64,000 nt of DNA from Pseudoduganella lurida (GTDB taxonomy: Bacteria > Pseudomonadota > Gammaproteobacteria > Burkholderiales > Burkholderiaceae_D), in contig NZ_VLLB01000001.1 of the NCBI RefSeq assembly GCF_007830455.1, positions 1,364,001 to 1,428,000 of the forward strand, read 5' to 3'. Positions 18,229-25,833 of the stretch are shown piece after piece (the first letter of the stretch is position 1; each line of letters begins with the position of its first letter). The notes below the pieces were generated by a model, which was not told where the DNA came from, made no database searches, and was given only the letters and a program-made list of their open reading frames with translations. Made by a program: the position numbers and the translations under genes.

Positions 18229-19359
18229 ATGCAAGCAGGCCAGCATCTCGACAAGGTCATCGACAGCGCCATCGCGCGCCAGCGCATCGTGGGCGCCGTG
18301 GTATTGGTGGCGCGCGATGGCGAGATCGTCTACCGGCGCGCCGCCGGCCATGCGGACCGCGAAGCGGGCCTGCCGATGCGGGAGGATGCGCTGTTCCGTC
18401 TGGCCTCGCTGACCAAGCCGATGGTGGCCGCCACCGCGCTGAAGCTGGCCGATGATGAAACGATCGACCTGGCCGCGCCGGTGACGGAATGGCTGCCGGA
18501 ATTCCGCCCGCGGCTGGCCGATGGCAGTGCACCGGACATCGCCCTGCACCATCTGCTCACGCACACGGCGGGGCTGTCGTACGGCTTCCTGGAACCGGCT
18601 GGCGGCCCTTACCGGCTGGCGCGCGTGTCCGACGGCCTGGACCAGCCGGGCCTGTCGATGGCAGAGAACCTGGCACGCATCGCCGCGGCACCGCTGGCCT
18701 ATGCGCCGGGTACGGGCTGGCGCTATTCGGTGGCGACGGACGTGCTGGGGGCCGTGCTGCAGCAGGCGTCCGGCATGCCGCTGGCGCAGCTCGTGCAAAG
18801 GGAGATCACGGGGCCGCTGCGCCTGCGCGAGACGGCGTTCGGCGTGGTGGAGGCGTCACGCCTGGCCGTGCCCTACCGCGATGCCAAACCGGCGCCGCTG
18901 CGGATGGGCGACGAGGAGGTCGTGCCCTTCATCGGCAATCCGGCCGCGTTCGCGCCGGGCCGGATTTTCGACGCCTCCTCGTTTCCTTCCGGCGGGGCGG
19001 GCATGGCCGGCACGGCGGACGAATTCATGCGCTTCCTGCTGAGCCTGCGCACCGCCAACCGCGCCATCCTGCGCGCCGCCGAAGTGGACCGCACCGGCCC
19101 GCAGGCGGCCACGCAGGGACCCGGCTGGGGCTTCGGCTACCTGGGCGCCGTGCTGGCCGATCCGAAAGCCGCGCACTCGCCGCAGTCCCCCGGCACGCTG
19201 CAGTGGGGCGGCGCCTACGGGCATTACTGGTTCCACGACCCGCTGCGCGACATCGCCGTCGTCCAGCTGACCAACACCGCCTTCGAAGGCATGTCCGGCA
19301 CCTTCCCGCGCGACATCCGCAACGCCGTCTACCGCGACTTCGCCCCCACCAACGGCTGA
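18229..19359 (+). CDS. Serine hydrolase, class C beta-lactamase/esterase family
   Basis: The 376-residue protein has the beta-lactamase family C fold with catalytic S60-L-T-K63 and the Tyr motif Y167-S168 in GWRYSVATDV. It has no obvious signal peptide, unlike AmpC, so it is more like EstB-type esterases or a D-aminopeptidase than a resistance enzyme. ACAGGAG lies 7 bases before the ATG at 18229. It is divergent from the copper operon. The substrate is unknown. Confidence 0.85.
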   Translation: MQAGQHLDKVIDSAIARQRIVGAVVLVARDGEIVYRRAAGHADREAGLPMREDALFRLASLTKPMVAATALKLADDETIDLAAPVTEWLPEFRPRLADGSAPDIALHHLLTHTAGLSYGFLEPAGGPYRLARVSDGLDQPGLSMAENLARIAAAPLAYAPGTGWRYSVATDVLGAVLQQASGMPLAQLVQREITGPLRLRETAFGVVEASRLAVPYRDAKPAPLRMGDEEVVPFIGNPAAFAPGRIFDASSFPSGGAGMAGTADEFMRFLLSLRTANRAILRAAEVDRTGPQAATQGPGWGFGYLGAVLADPKAAHSPQSPGTLQWGGAYGHYWFHDPLRDIAVVQLTNTAFEGMSGTFPRDIRNAVYRDFAPTNG

Positions 19360-19362
19360 GCC

Positions 19363-19480
19363 CGTGTCCACTTCGGGGTCAGTCACCAAACGAGACACGA
19401 GCTCGGCCGTAAAATCCCGGCGACGCTTTCTTACGCTCCAGGCCGTGTCAACTTTCGTGACTGACCCCGAAGTTGACACG
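19363..19480. repeat. Palindromic dispersed intergenic repeat, copy 1
   Basis: Arms of 24 bases, CGTGTCCACTTCGGGG... at 19363-19386 and its inverted copy at 19457-19480, match at 23 positions and flank a 70-base centre. It lies between the convergent serine-hydrolase and yaeQ genes. Related GTGTC/GGGGTCAG sequences recur at 25699-25833, 48718-48975 and 53975-54095. Confidence 0.75.
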
Positions 19481-19495
19481 AGCTGGGCAGTAGGA

Positions 19496-20038
19496 CTAGC
19501 GCTCGGACTTCCAGGTCTCGCGCTCGACCTGCACCGTGTCGTTGCCGTCGGTCAGCCAGATCTGGCCGTCCTGGATCGTGCATTGCAGCTGCATGTTGCG
19601 GGTGGCCATGCTGGCCAGGGCGGCGGTGGTGTCCGATGGCAGGTTGATGACGCTGACGTTCTTGGCGCGGTCGATCTTGTTGGCGATGCCCTTCCACCAG
19701 ATCGAACTGGCGCTGCTGTAGCAGTAGACGATCACGTGCTCGGCGCGGCCGGCGCCCTTCAGGATGCGGCGCTCTTCCGGCTGGCCGATCTCGATCCACA
19801 GCTCGATGGCGTCCGTCAGGTCCTTCTGCCACAGGTCCGGCTCCTCGACGTCGAACATGCCCTTCGTGAACGTGAGCTGTTCGTTGGCGTGGATGGCGAA
19901 CGCCAGCAGCCGCACCATCATGCGCTCGTCCGTTTCGGACGGGTGGCGCGCCAGCGTCAGCAAATGGGTGCCGTAGTAGTTGCGGTCCATGTCGGCGATC
20001 GACAGTTCCGCCTTGTAGATTGTTGCCTTGAGTGCCAT
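19496..20038 (-). CDS. yaeQ: YaeQ family protein
   Basis: The 180-residue protein is full length and strongly YaeQ-like: MALKATIYKAELSIADMDR at the start, then HPSETDERMMVRLLAFA, LWIEIGQPEERRI and VIVYCYSSASSIWW. YaeQ adopts a PD-(D/E)XK nuclease-like fold; E. coli YaeQ was once proposed to replace RfaH, but its actual role is unknown. It follows purU on the same strand by 14 bases and is probably co-transcribed with it. Confidence 0.95.
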   Translation of the reverse strand: MALKATIYKAELSIADMDRNYYGTHLLTLARHPSETDERMMVRLLAFAIHANEQLTFTKGMFDVEEPDLWQKDLTDAIELWIEIGQPEERRILKGAGRAEHVIVYCYSSASSIWWKGIANKIDRAKNVSVINLPSDTTAALASMATRNMQLQCTIQDGQIWLTDGNDTVQVERETWKSER

Positions 20039-20052
20039 TGAGACTTTGCTGG

Positions 20053-20922
20053 TTACTTGAAGATCACGGTACGGTCACCGTTTTGCAGGATGCGGTGTTC
20101 GACGAACCATTTCACGGCGCGCGCCAGCACCACGCATTCGACATCGCGGCCGATCGCGGACAGCGTGTCGCCGTCCATCGCGTGGTCGACCCGCTCGACG
20201 TCCTGCTCGATGATGGGGCCTTCGTCCAGGTCGCCCGTGACGAAGTGCGCGGTGGCGCCGATCAGCTTCACGCCGCGGCGGTGTGCCTGCGCATAAGGCT
20301 TGGCGCCCTTGAAGCTGGGCAGGAACGAATGGTGGATATTGATGGCGCGGCCCTTCAGCTGCGTGCACAGCGCCGGCGACAGGATCTGCATGTAGCGCGC
20401 CAGAACCACCAGGTCGATCTGGTGCGAATCGATCAGGTCCACGATGCGGGCTTCCTGCGCCAGCTTGGCCGACTCCGGCGCACCGGCCGCCAGCGGCAGG
20501 TGGTGGAACGGGATGTTGTAGCTGGCCGCCAGCTGGTAGAAGTCCATGTGGTTCGACACGATGGCGGGAATCTCCACCGGCAGCAGGCCACTCTTGTAGC
20601 GGAACAGCAGGTCGTTCAGGCAGTGGCCGATTTTCGAGACCATCAGCAGCACGCGCGGCTTGCGATGCGCGTCGTGCAGGTGCCATTCCAGGCCCAAGGT
20701 ATGAGCCAGCTGCCCGAATTCGGCGCGCAGCGTTTCATCCGCCACCGCCGCATCTTCCGCGGCGAAGTGCACGCGCATGAAGAAGCGCTGGGTTTCCTGG
20801 TCGCCGAACTGCGCCGAATCGATGATGTTGCAGCCGTGCTCCGCGAGGAAGCCGGACACGCGGTGCACGATGCCGCGCTGGTCGGGGCAGGAAAGCGTGA
20901 GGATGTATTCGGGATGCGTCAT
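20053..20922 (-). CDS. purU: Formyltetrahydrofolate deformylase
   Basis: Hydrolyses 10-formyl-THF to formate and THF, balancing one-carbon pools. The 289-residue protein starts MTHPEYILTLSCPDQRGIV, an ACT domain (residues 5-80) that senses Met/Gly balance, followed by the formyltransferase fold. Catalytic elements are visible in NIHHSFLPSFKGAKPY and HFVTGDLDEGPII. An in-frame extension upstream of 20922 has no similarity and was rejected. yaeQ lies immediately downstream. Confidence 0.96.
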   Translation of the reverse strand: MTHPEYILTLSCPDQRGIVHRVSGFLAEHGCNIIDSAQFGDQETQRFFMRVHFAAEDAAVADETLRAEFGQLAHTLGLEWHLHDAHRKPRVLLMVSKIGHCLNDLLFRYKSGLLPVEIPAIVSNHMDFYQLAASYNIPFHHLPLAAGAPESAKLAQEARIVDLIDSHQIDLVVLARYMQILSPALCTQLKGRAINIHHSFLPSFKGAKPYAQAHRRGVKLIGATAHFVTGDLDEGPIIEQDVERVDHAMDGDTLSAIGRDVECVVLARAVKWFVEHRILQNGDRTVIFK

Positions 20923-21093
20923 GGCGGATTGGTCGGTAGGCGGCACGGGCGGACTGCTATTGTCGCACGAACCGGACAGCGTTCCAATATGGCAAGGCGG
21001 CGCCTGCGCCCCGTTGCCGGTCCTATACTGCCCCCAGCCCATGCGGCCACGCCGGGCAGCCGGTGCGGCCCTCAACCAACCGGAGAACCATCG

Positions 21094-21705
21094 ATGACTA
21101 CCGACACCAGCAAGACCGAACCGATCAACCTGCCCAGCGCGGACGACCATCCCGCGGTGAAGATGCCACACGCGCAAAGCACGCAGGACAAGGATGCCGT
21201 GGCACTGCTGACGGCCAACCACAGCAAGATCAAGCAGCTGTTCACCGAATACGACCGCGTGCAGCGCCTGGGCGACACGGGCCTGAAGGCGGACCTGGCG
21301 CAGCAACTGGCGCTGGAGGTGGAAGTGCACGCCCTGCTGAAGGAAGAAATCTTCTATCCCGCCATCAAGGACCATGGCAGCGCGGCGCACCTGGTGCGCG
21401 CATCGATCCAGGGGCAAGCCGAAGCAAGCGAGCTGGCGGCACGCCTGCACGGCCTGGCCGGCGACGATGCCGATCTGGACAGCAATGTGACGCTGCTGCG
21501 CACGGCCATCGAGCGCAGCATCCATGCCGACGAAAGCGAACTGTTCCCGGCCGTGCGCCAGGATGGCGGCAACCTGCTGGCGCTGTACGACCAGCTGGCC
21601 GACCGCAAGGCGCAGCTGGAACAGGACATGGCCTCCAGCCCCCTGCGCACCGGCACGCGTGAAGCGAGCGGTGAACACAGCGCCGTCGGCCAGGCCGATT
21701 CCTGA
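21094..21705 (+). CDS. Hemerythrin HHE-domain protein
   Basis: The 203-residue cytoplasmic protein contains a hemerythrin-like four-helix bundle. Likely di-iron ligands are in LTANHSKIK, EVHALLKEEIFYPAI and SIHADESELFPAV. Polar, unstructured segments flank it at both ends. Proteins of this type bind O2, NO or peroxide, or support iron-sulfur repair under nitrosative stress; the specific role here is not known. It lies just upstream of the KGG stress protein and near dps, a stress-linked neighbourhood. Confidence 0.9.
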   Translation: MTTDTSKTEPINLPSADDHPAVKMPHAQSTQDKDAVALLTANHSKIKQLFTEYDRVQRLGDTGLKADLAQQLALEVEVHALLKEEIFYPAIKDHGSAAHLVRASIQGQAEASELAARLHGLAGDDADLDSNVTLLRTAIERSIHADESELFPAVRQDGGNLLALYDQLADRKAQLEQDMASSPLRTGTREASGEHSAVGQADS

Positions 21706-21822
21706 TCGATTCGCCGGAACTTACGCACCGGCCACCTCCTCTAATCCGTTGAAGCGGGCTGACCTTGCCGCTTCGCGGCCCGGGCCCGAAGCCCGGCTCG
21801 ACATTCCAGAGTGAGGTGACAC

Positions 21823-22200
21823 ATGGCTACAAATCAGGGCGATGCGCGCGTTGACGGGCGCAGCGAGGGGGGTTCGCAAGGGCGGGCAGATGGCGGCAAG
21901 GGCAACAGCCAGCGCGCGGACGGCCACGGCAGCAGTCAGAAAAGCACCAGCAAGCGGGGTTTCGCCGCAATGGACGAAGCCACCCAGAGAATGATCGCCA
22001 GCAAAGGCGGCCAGGCAGCCCACCAGAAAGGCACCGCGCACGAATTCGATTCCGAGGAAGCGCGCCGCGCCGGCCAGAAAGGCGGCGAGGCTGTCAGCCG
22101 GGATCGGGAACACATGGCCGAAATCGGCCGCAAGGGCGGCGAAAGCCGCCAGTCCGCCAACCGCCTCGCCCGCCAGGGGGGCAAGGAAGAAAAACGCTAA
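21823..22200 (+). CDS. KGG-repeat stress-induced protein
   Basis: The 125-residue, very hydrophilic Gly/Lys/Gln-rich protein has three KGG motifs (ASKGGQAAHQKG, GQKGGEAVSRD, GRKGGESRQSAN), like stress-induced KGG proteins (E. coli YciG, fungal con-10). Such proteins are intrinsically disordered and induced in stationary phase or by osmotic stress; the molecular role is unknown. GTGAGGTGAC precedes the ATG. It sits between hemerythrin and dps. Confidence 0.9.
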   Translation: MATNQGDARVDGRSEGGSQGRADGGKGNSQRADGHGSSQKSTSKRGFAAMDEATQRMIASKGGQAAHQKGTAHEFDSEEARRAGQKGGEAVSRDREHMAEIGRKGGESRQSANRLARQGGKEEKR

Positions 22201-22428
22201 CCGCCAGCACTTCCGGCGGGCCACAGGCCGTAGCGCGGCCGCAGCGTGCAAAACCCGGGCATGCTGCGGTACGCCCGGGCCCGCCGGGCCTTCGTTATTC
22301 TGCGCACCGGCGCCCGGCGCCCTGCCTGGCTCGCCCGTTCTTCTGGCCTGTTCTTCTGGCCTGTTCTTGTGGCCTGTTCTTGTGGCCTGCCCTCTGGAAT
22401 GCTCCTGCAGACCAGCGCCTTCCGTACT

Positions 22429-22550
22429 GCGCCATCCGTACTGCGCCTTCTGGCTGGTCCTTCTCTTCTGGCTGCGCCTTCCGTACTGCGCATTCTGGCT
22501 GGTCCTTCTCTTCTGGCTGCGCCTTCCGTACTGCGCCTTCTGGCTGCTCG
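22429..22550. repeat. 45-bp tandem repeat, about 2.7 copies
   Basis: A 45-base unit beginning GCGCCTTCCGTACTGCGC and continuing with TTCTGGCTGGTCC recurs at 22429, 22474 and 22519 (the last partial), with one or two changes per copy. Shorter TTCTGGCCTG repeats precede it at about 22338-22390. Confidence 0.85.
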
Positions 22551-22854
22551 TTCCGTCCTGCTCCTTTTGGCCAGCTCTTTTCGCCTATTCCTTCCGGCTA
22601 GCTCCCTCCAGCCTGCGCCTACTGGCCTGCATCGACTGATCCACTCCTTCCGCCTGTTACTTCTGGCCCGTACCCTTGGTCATCCCCCTGCCTTATGATT
22701 CGCCCGCTTGCCGTGCGCGCGGCGCGGCTGGCGTCTCCTGGCGAAGTGCCAGCCGCTCCGGCCTGTCCAGCTTTCTCATCGCTTATGCGCAGCGGCGCAC
22801 GCTCGGAACGAGGCGCCGGGCGCACGGTTCACACGCGGCGGTATTGTCTGCGTT

Positions 22855-22860
22855 ACAATC
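22855..22860 (+). promoter_or_regulatory. Candidate -10 element of dps
   Basis: TACAAT is located 26 bases before the dps ATG; the -35 region is poor. Confidence 0.4.
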
Positions 22861-22886
22861 AATTTCCAATTTCTCGAGAGGCCGTC

Positions 22887-23390
22887 ATGAATGACCAAGC
22901 ACAACAGGATGCACTGAAAACCCCAACCGACCTGGGCAACAAGGCCCGCAAGGACGTGGCCGAAGGCCTGAATGCCCTGCTCGCCGATACGTTCGCGCTG
23001 TATATCAAATGCAAGAACTTCCACTGGCACGTGAGCGGTCCGCACTTCCGTTCCTACCACCTGCTGCTGGACGAACAAGCCACCGCGATCTACGAAATGC
23101 TGGACCCGATCGCCGAGCGCGTGCGCAAGCTGGGCGGCACCACGATCCGCTCCGTCAAGCACATCTCGCAGCTGCAGCGCATCCAGGACAACGACGCGCC
23201 GTTCGTCGAAGCCACCGCCATGCTGGACGAGCTGCGCGCCGACAACCAGCAGCTGGTGAAAGCCATGCGCGAGGTGCACGAGGTCTGCGACAAGGACAAC
23301 GATATCGCCACCGCGAGCGTGCTGGAAAACTGGATCGACGAAGCGGAACAGCGCATCTGGTTCCTGTTCGAGTCGACCCGCACCGTCTAA
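22887..23390 (+). CDS. dps: Dps, DNA-binding ferritin-like protein
   Basis: The 167-residue ferritin-like protein forms a 12-subunit shell that stores iron oxidised by H2O2 and protects DNA in stationary phase. The Dps ferroxidase signature is present: FHWHVSGPHF (H46, H48, H53) with acidic ligands in LLLDEQATAIYE (D62, E63, E70). The N-terminus is long and Lys/Gln/Asp-rich, possibly used for DNA contact. The ATG at 22887 is preceded by GAGAGG. It stands alone downstream of the repeat-rich region. Confidence 0.95.
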   Translation: MNDQAQQDALKTPTDLGNKARKDVAEGLNALLADTFALYIKCKNFHWHVSGPHFRSYHLLLDEQATAIYEMLDPIAERVRKLGGTTIRSVKHISQLQRIQDNDAPFVEATAMLDELRADNQQLVKAMREVHEVCDKDNDIATASVLENWIDEAEQRIWFLFESTRTV

Positions 23391-23406
23391 CGCTGCACGC
23401 TGATCC

Positions 23407-24222
23407 CTAGCCGGGCCGGCCGACGATCACGCTGGATGCCTTGAACAGCGCGGTCGCCGGCATGCCCGCAACCAGCCCCATCCCTGCGGCACTGTCCTTC
23501 GTGACGGTCGCCGCGATCGTGCCGCCACCAGGCAGCGCGATCGTCACCTCGGCATTCACCGCCCCCGGCGTCACGCGATCGATCACCCCCGCGAGCTGAT
23601 TGCGCGCGGAGAGCTTCGCGCCGGCCGTTTCCGTTGCCACGATCACCGACGAGGCCTTCACCAGCGCGAACGCCGCCACGCCCGGCGCCAGGCCCAGGCT
23701 GACCGTGCTGTCGTGCGTGATGATGGCCACGATGCGCTGGCCGCCAACGATGCCCAGCACCACCTCGTCGTTGACGGCGCCATGGATGACGCTCTCGACC
23801 TTCCCCAGAAACTGATTGCGTGCGCTGGTTTTCATGTTCAATGCCTGCAGCAGATGCAGGTCGTCAGCCAGTCCCGGCTGCCGGCCCAGTTGTTCGACGA
23901 AGCGCCGGTGCGCTTCTTCCAGGCGGCGGAACTGCTCGACCAGTGCCGCGCCCCGTTCCGTCAGCCGCGTGCCGCCGCCGCCCTTGCCGCCCGCCAGGCG
24001 CGCCACCAGCGGCTCGCCGGCGAGGTTGTTCATCGTCTCCACGGCATCCCATGCCGCCTTGTAGCTCATCTTCACCGCCTTGGCCGCCTGGGTGATGGAG
24101 CCGTGCGTGGCGATGGCGGCCAGCAGCGCAATGCGGTCCGGGCCGCCCAGGTGCTGGCCGCCCTGCGCCGTCAGCCACAGCGTGCCGTGCAGCTGCAGTT
24201 CGCTGGCGTTCTCTTCGCTCAT
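23407..24222 (-). CDS. modE: Molybdate-responsive regulator ModE
   Basis: The 271-residue protein has an N-terminal winged-helix domain (1-115; ITQAAKAVKMSYKAAWDAV, KGGGGTRLTERG) and two C-terminal Mop/TOBE domains (about 131-197 and 203-270, each starting xSARNQ). It represses molybdate uptake genes when molybdate is bound. The start at 24222 is chosen because GGAGGAG stands 4 bases upstream; an ATG at 24237 lies inside that Shine-Dalgarno region. It is the last gene of modB-modC-modE. A matching operator lies at 25653-25676. Confidence 0.93.
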   Translation of the reverse strand: MSEENASELQLHGTLWLTAQGGQHLGGPDRIALLAAIATHGSITQAAKAVKMSYKAAWDAVETMNNLAGEPLVARLAGGKGGGGTRLTERGAALVEQFRRLEEAHRRFVEQLGRQPGLADDLHLLQALNMKTSARNQFLGKVESVIHGAVNDEVVLGIVGGQRIVAIITHDSTVSLGLAPGVAAFALVKASSVIVATETAGAKLSARNQLAGVIDRVTPGAVNAEVTIALPGGGTIAATVTKDSAAGMGLVAGMPATALFKASSVIVGRPG

Positions 24223-24233
24223 GCTCTCCTCCT

Positions 24234-24902
24234 TCATGCGCCCTCCAGGATGGCGCCATCGGCCATCGTCAGTACGTGGCCGCCGAACGTGGCGGCGTCC
24301 GCGGGGTCGTGCGTGATGATCAGCATCGGGATATCGAGGCGGCGCTGCAGCGCATCGAGTTCGGCGCGCATGCGCCCGCGCAGCGCGGGATCGAGGGCGG
24401 AGAACGGCTCGTCCAGCAGCAGGGCGGCCGGCTCGGCGATCAGCGCGCGGGCCAGTGCCACGCGCTGCCGCTGGCCGCCGGACAGCTGGTCGGGCGTCTG
24501 GTGCGCCACCGCTTCCAGCTCGAAGGCCCGCAGCCAGTACGCCAGCGCCGGGCCGTCGACACGGCGCGGCGGATTGAACAGTCCGCGCTGCTGGCCGAAC
24601 GCGATGTTCTGGCGCACGTTCAGGTGCGGGAACAGCGCGTAATCCTGGAACAGGTAGCCCACGTTGCGGCGCCGCGCCGGCACATCGATGCCGCGCGTGC
24701 TGTCGAACAGCACCCGGCCGCCCAGTTCGATCACGCCCGCATCGGGCCGCGCCAGGCCGGCGATCGCCTTGAGCATCTGGCTCTTGCCGGCACCGGAAGC
24801 GCCGTAGATGACGACCCGCTGGCTGTCGGACGCGAAGCGCACGCCCAGGCGGAACGCGCGCGCGCCGGAGCGCAAGGTGGTGTCGATGTCGATGCGGATC
24901 AT
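24234..24902 (-). CDS. modC: Molybdate ABC transporter ATPase ModC
   Basis: The 222-residue ABC ATPase has Walker A GASGAGKS (34-41), a Q-loop in FQDYALFPHL, signature LSGGQRQRVALARAL, Walker B ALLLDEPFSALD and the switch His in IITHD. It is short for ModC: the usual C-terminal TOBE/Mop domain is missing, so regulation by bound molybdate at the transporter is probably lost. The two Mop domains in the operon are in ModE instead. Its ATG overlaps the stop of modB (ATGA), and its stop lies just before modE. Confidence 0.93.
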   Translation of the reverse strand: MIRIDIDTTLRSGARAFRLGVRFASDSQRVVIYGASGAGKSQMLKAIAGLARPDAGVIELGGRVLFDSTRGIDVPARRRNVGYLFQDYALFPHLNVRQNIAFGQQRGLFNPPRRVDGPALAYWLRAFELEAVAHQTPDQLSGGQRQRVALARALIAEPAALLLDEPFSALDPALRGRMRAELDALQRRLDIPMLIITHDPADAATFGGHVLTMADGAILEGA

Positions 24903-25570
24903 GGCAGCGCCCTCCGCGCCGGTGCCAGGCGTCCGGCCAGCAGCAATACCGTCACGCAGGTGATGGAGGTAACCAGCACCAGCAGGTTGGCGGTATCGTC
25001 CTGCCCCGCCTGCACGGCCTCGTAAACGGCGATCGACAGCGTCTGCGTCTTGCCGGGAATGCTGCCGGCCACCATCAGCGTGGCGCCGAATTCGCCCAGC
25101 GACCGCGCGAACGCCAGCAGCGTGCCGGCCAGTACGCCGCGCCAGGCCAGCGGCAGGGTCACGCGCAGGAACACGCCAAACGGCCGCACGCCCAGCACGC
25201 GCGCGGCCTGCTCCAGCTGCGGATCGACCGTCTCGAAGGCCGTGCGGGCGCCCTTGAGCACCAGCGGGAACGCGACGACTGCCGCGGCGATCACGGCGGC
25301 CTGCCAGGTGAAGATGAGATTGATGCCGAAGACCGCGTCCAGCCAGCGGCCCAGCGGGCCGTTGCGGCCGATGACCACCAGCAGGTAGTAGCCCAGCACC
25401 GTGGGCGGCAGCACCATCGGCAGGGTCAGCAGCGCATCGAGCACGTCGCGCCCCGGAAAGCGCACGCGCGCCAGCAGCCAGCCGACCGCCACGCCCAGCA
25501 CCAGGTCGATGCAGGTCGCCCACAGCGCCACCTTCAACGACAGGCCGAGCGCAATCCACGCCGCCCCCAT
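24899..25570 (-). CDS. modB: Molybdate ABC transporter permease ModB
   Basis: The 223-residue inner-membrane permease has five to six hydrophobic segments and the ABC coupling motif (EQAARVLGVRPFGVFLRVTLPLA). The ModB signature LAFARSLGEFGATLMVAG is clear. It forms the channel for molybdate with ModC. No modA, the periplasmic binding protein gene, is upstream in this operon. The ATG at 25570 overlaps the stop of a 20-codon upstream frame (TGATG). A ModE-type operator is about 85 bases upstream. Confidence 0.94.
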   Translation of the reverse strand: MGAAWIALGLSLKVALWATCIDLVLGVAVGWLLARVRFPGRDVLDALLTLPMVLPPTVLGYYLLVVIGRNGPLGRWLDAVFGINLIFTWQAAVIAAAVVAFPLVLKGARTAFETVDPQLEQAARVLGVRPFGVFLRVTLPLAWRGVLAGTLLAFARSLGEFGATLMVAGSIPGKTQTLSIAVYEAVQAGQDDTANLLVLVTSITCVTVLLLAGRLAPARRALP

Positions 25571-25632
25571 CAGCGCCCGCCGGACGCCGCGCGGCGCACC
25601 GCCACCGCGGCATCCATCCCAATCTTACGCAT
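25570..25632 (-). CDS. Possible 20-codon leader ORF coupled to modB
   Basis: An ATG at 25632 opens a 20-residue frame (MRKIGMDAAVAVRRAASGGR) whose TGA overlaps the modB ATG. GTGGGGAT lies 5-12 bases before the ATG, a better ribosome site than anything directly before modB. It could be a translational-coupling leader peptide. It could equally be chance; no homology is claimed. Confidence 0.3.
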   Translation of the reverse strand: MRKIGMDAAVAVRRAASGGR

Positions 25633-25652
25633 CGGTATCCCCACGATAAAAA

Positions 25653-25676
25653 CGCAATATACAGGAATATACAGCG
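25653..25676. promoter_or_regulatory. ModE operator upstream of modBCE
   Basis: Two inverted half-sites, CGCAATATA and TATACAGCG, are separated by six bases. This matches the layout of the ModE box (CGCTATATA-N6-TATATAACG type). It lies 83-106 bases before the modB start, where bound ModE-molybdate would block transcription. Confidence 0.75.
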
Positions 25677-25698
25677 CAGCCCTATCCACTACAGCCGC

Positions 25699-25833
25699 GC
25701 TCGTGTCACACCGTGGGGTCAGGCACCAGAGTGGGACACAAACTCATCCGTAACAGCTGGAGAATCCCACCGCCGAGCTCGTGTCACACCCCGGGGTCAG
25801 GCACCAAGGGGGACACAGACTCATCTGTAAGCG
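25699..25833. repeat. Dispersed intergenic repeat, copy 2 (78-bp tandem duplication)
   Basis: Two copies of a unit starting GCTCGTGTCACACC occur at 25699 and 25777. Each continues with GGGGTCAGGCACCA and GGACACA-ACTCATC-GTAA-type sequence. The array fills the gap between the mod operon and the Cho-like gene. Confidence 0.75.

Larger units (their letters stand above)
22201..22886. other. Long intergenic region with pyrimidine-rich repeats before dps
   Basis: About 690 bases without a convincing gene. The plus strand from 22290 to 22670 is built of degenerate TTCTGGCC/TTCTGGCT and CTTCCGTACTGCGC words and includes the tandem array noted separately. Frames through it give only low-complexity Leu/Ala/Ser or Arg/Gln-rich translations. 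The last 80 bases carry the dps promoter. Confidence 0.6.

Noticed and set aside
20032..21705. Long plus-strand frame of 557 codons over purU and the hemerythrin gene
   Set aside because: Only the last 203 codons (from 21094) are real; the earlier part is antisense to purU.
22429..22550. Possible CRISPR array
   Set aside because: Units are contiguous and 45 bp long, without unique spacers, and no cas gene is nearby.
22246..22698. 150-codon plus-strand frame and basic minus-strand frames through the repeat tract
   Set aside because: The translations are low complexity, come directly from the tandem DNA repeats and have no ribosome sites.
24234..25622. Fused ModB-ModC protein of 462 residues
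   Set aside because: The first 240 residues are a wrong-frame reading of modB; ModC begins at 24902 (MIRIDIDTTL).
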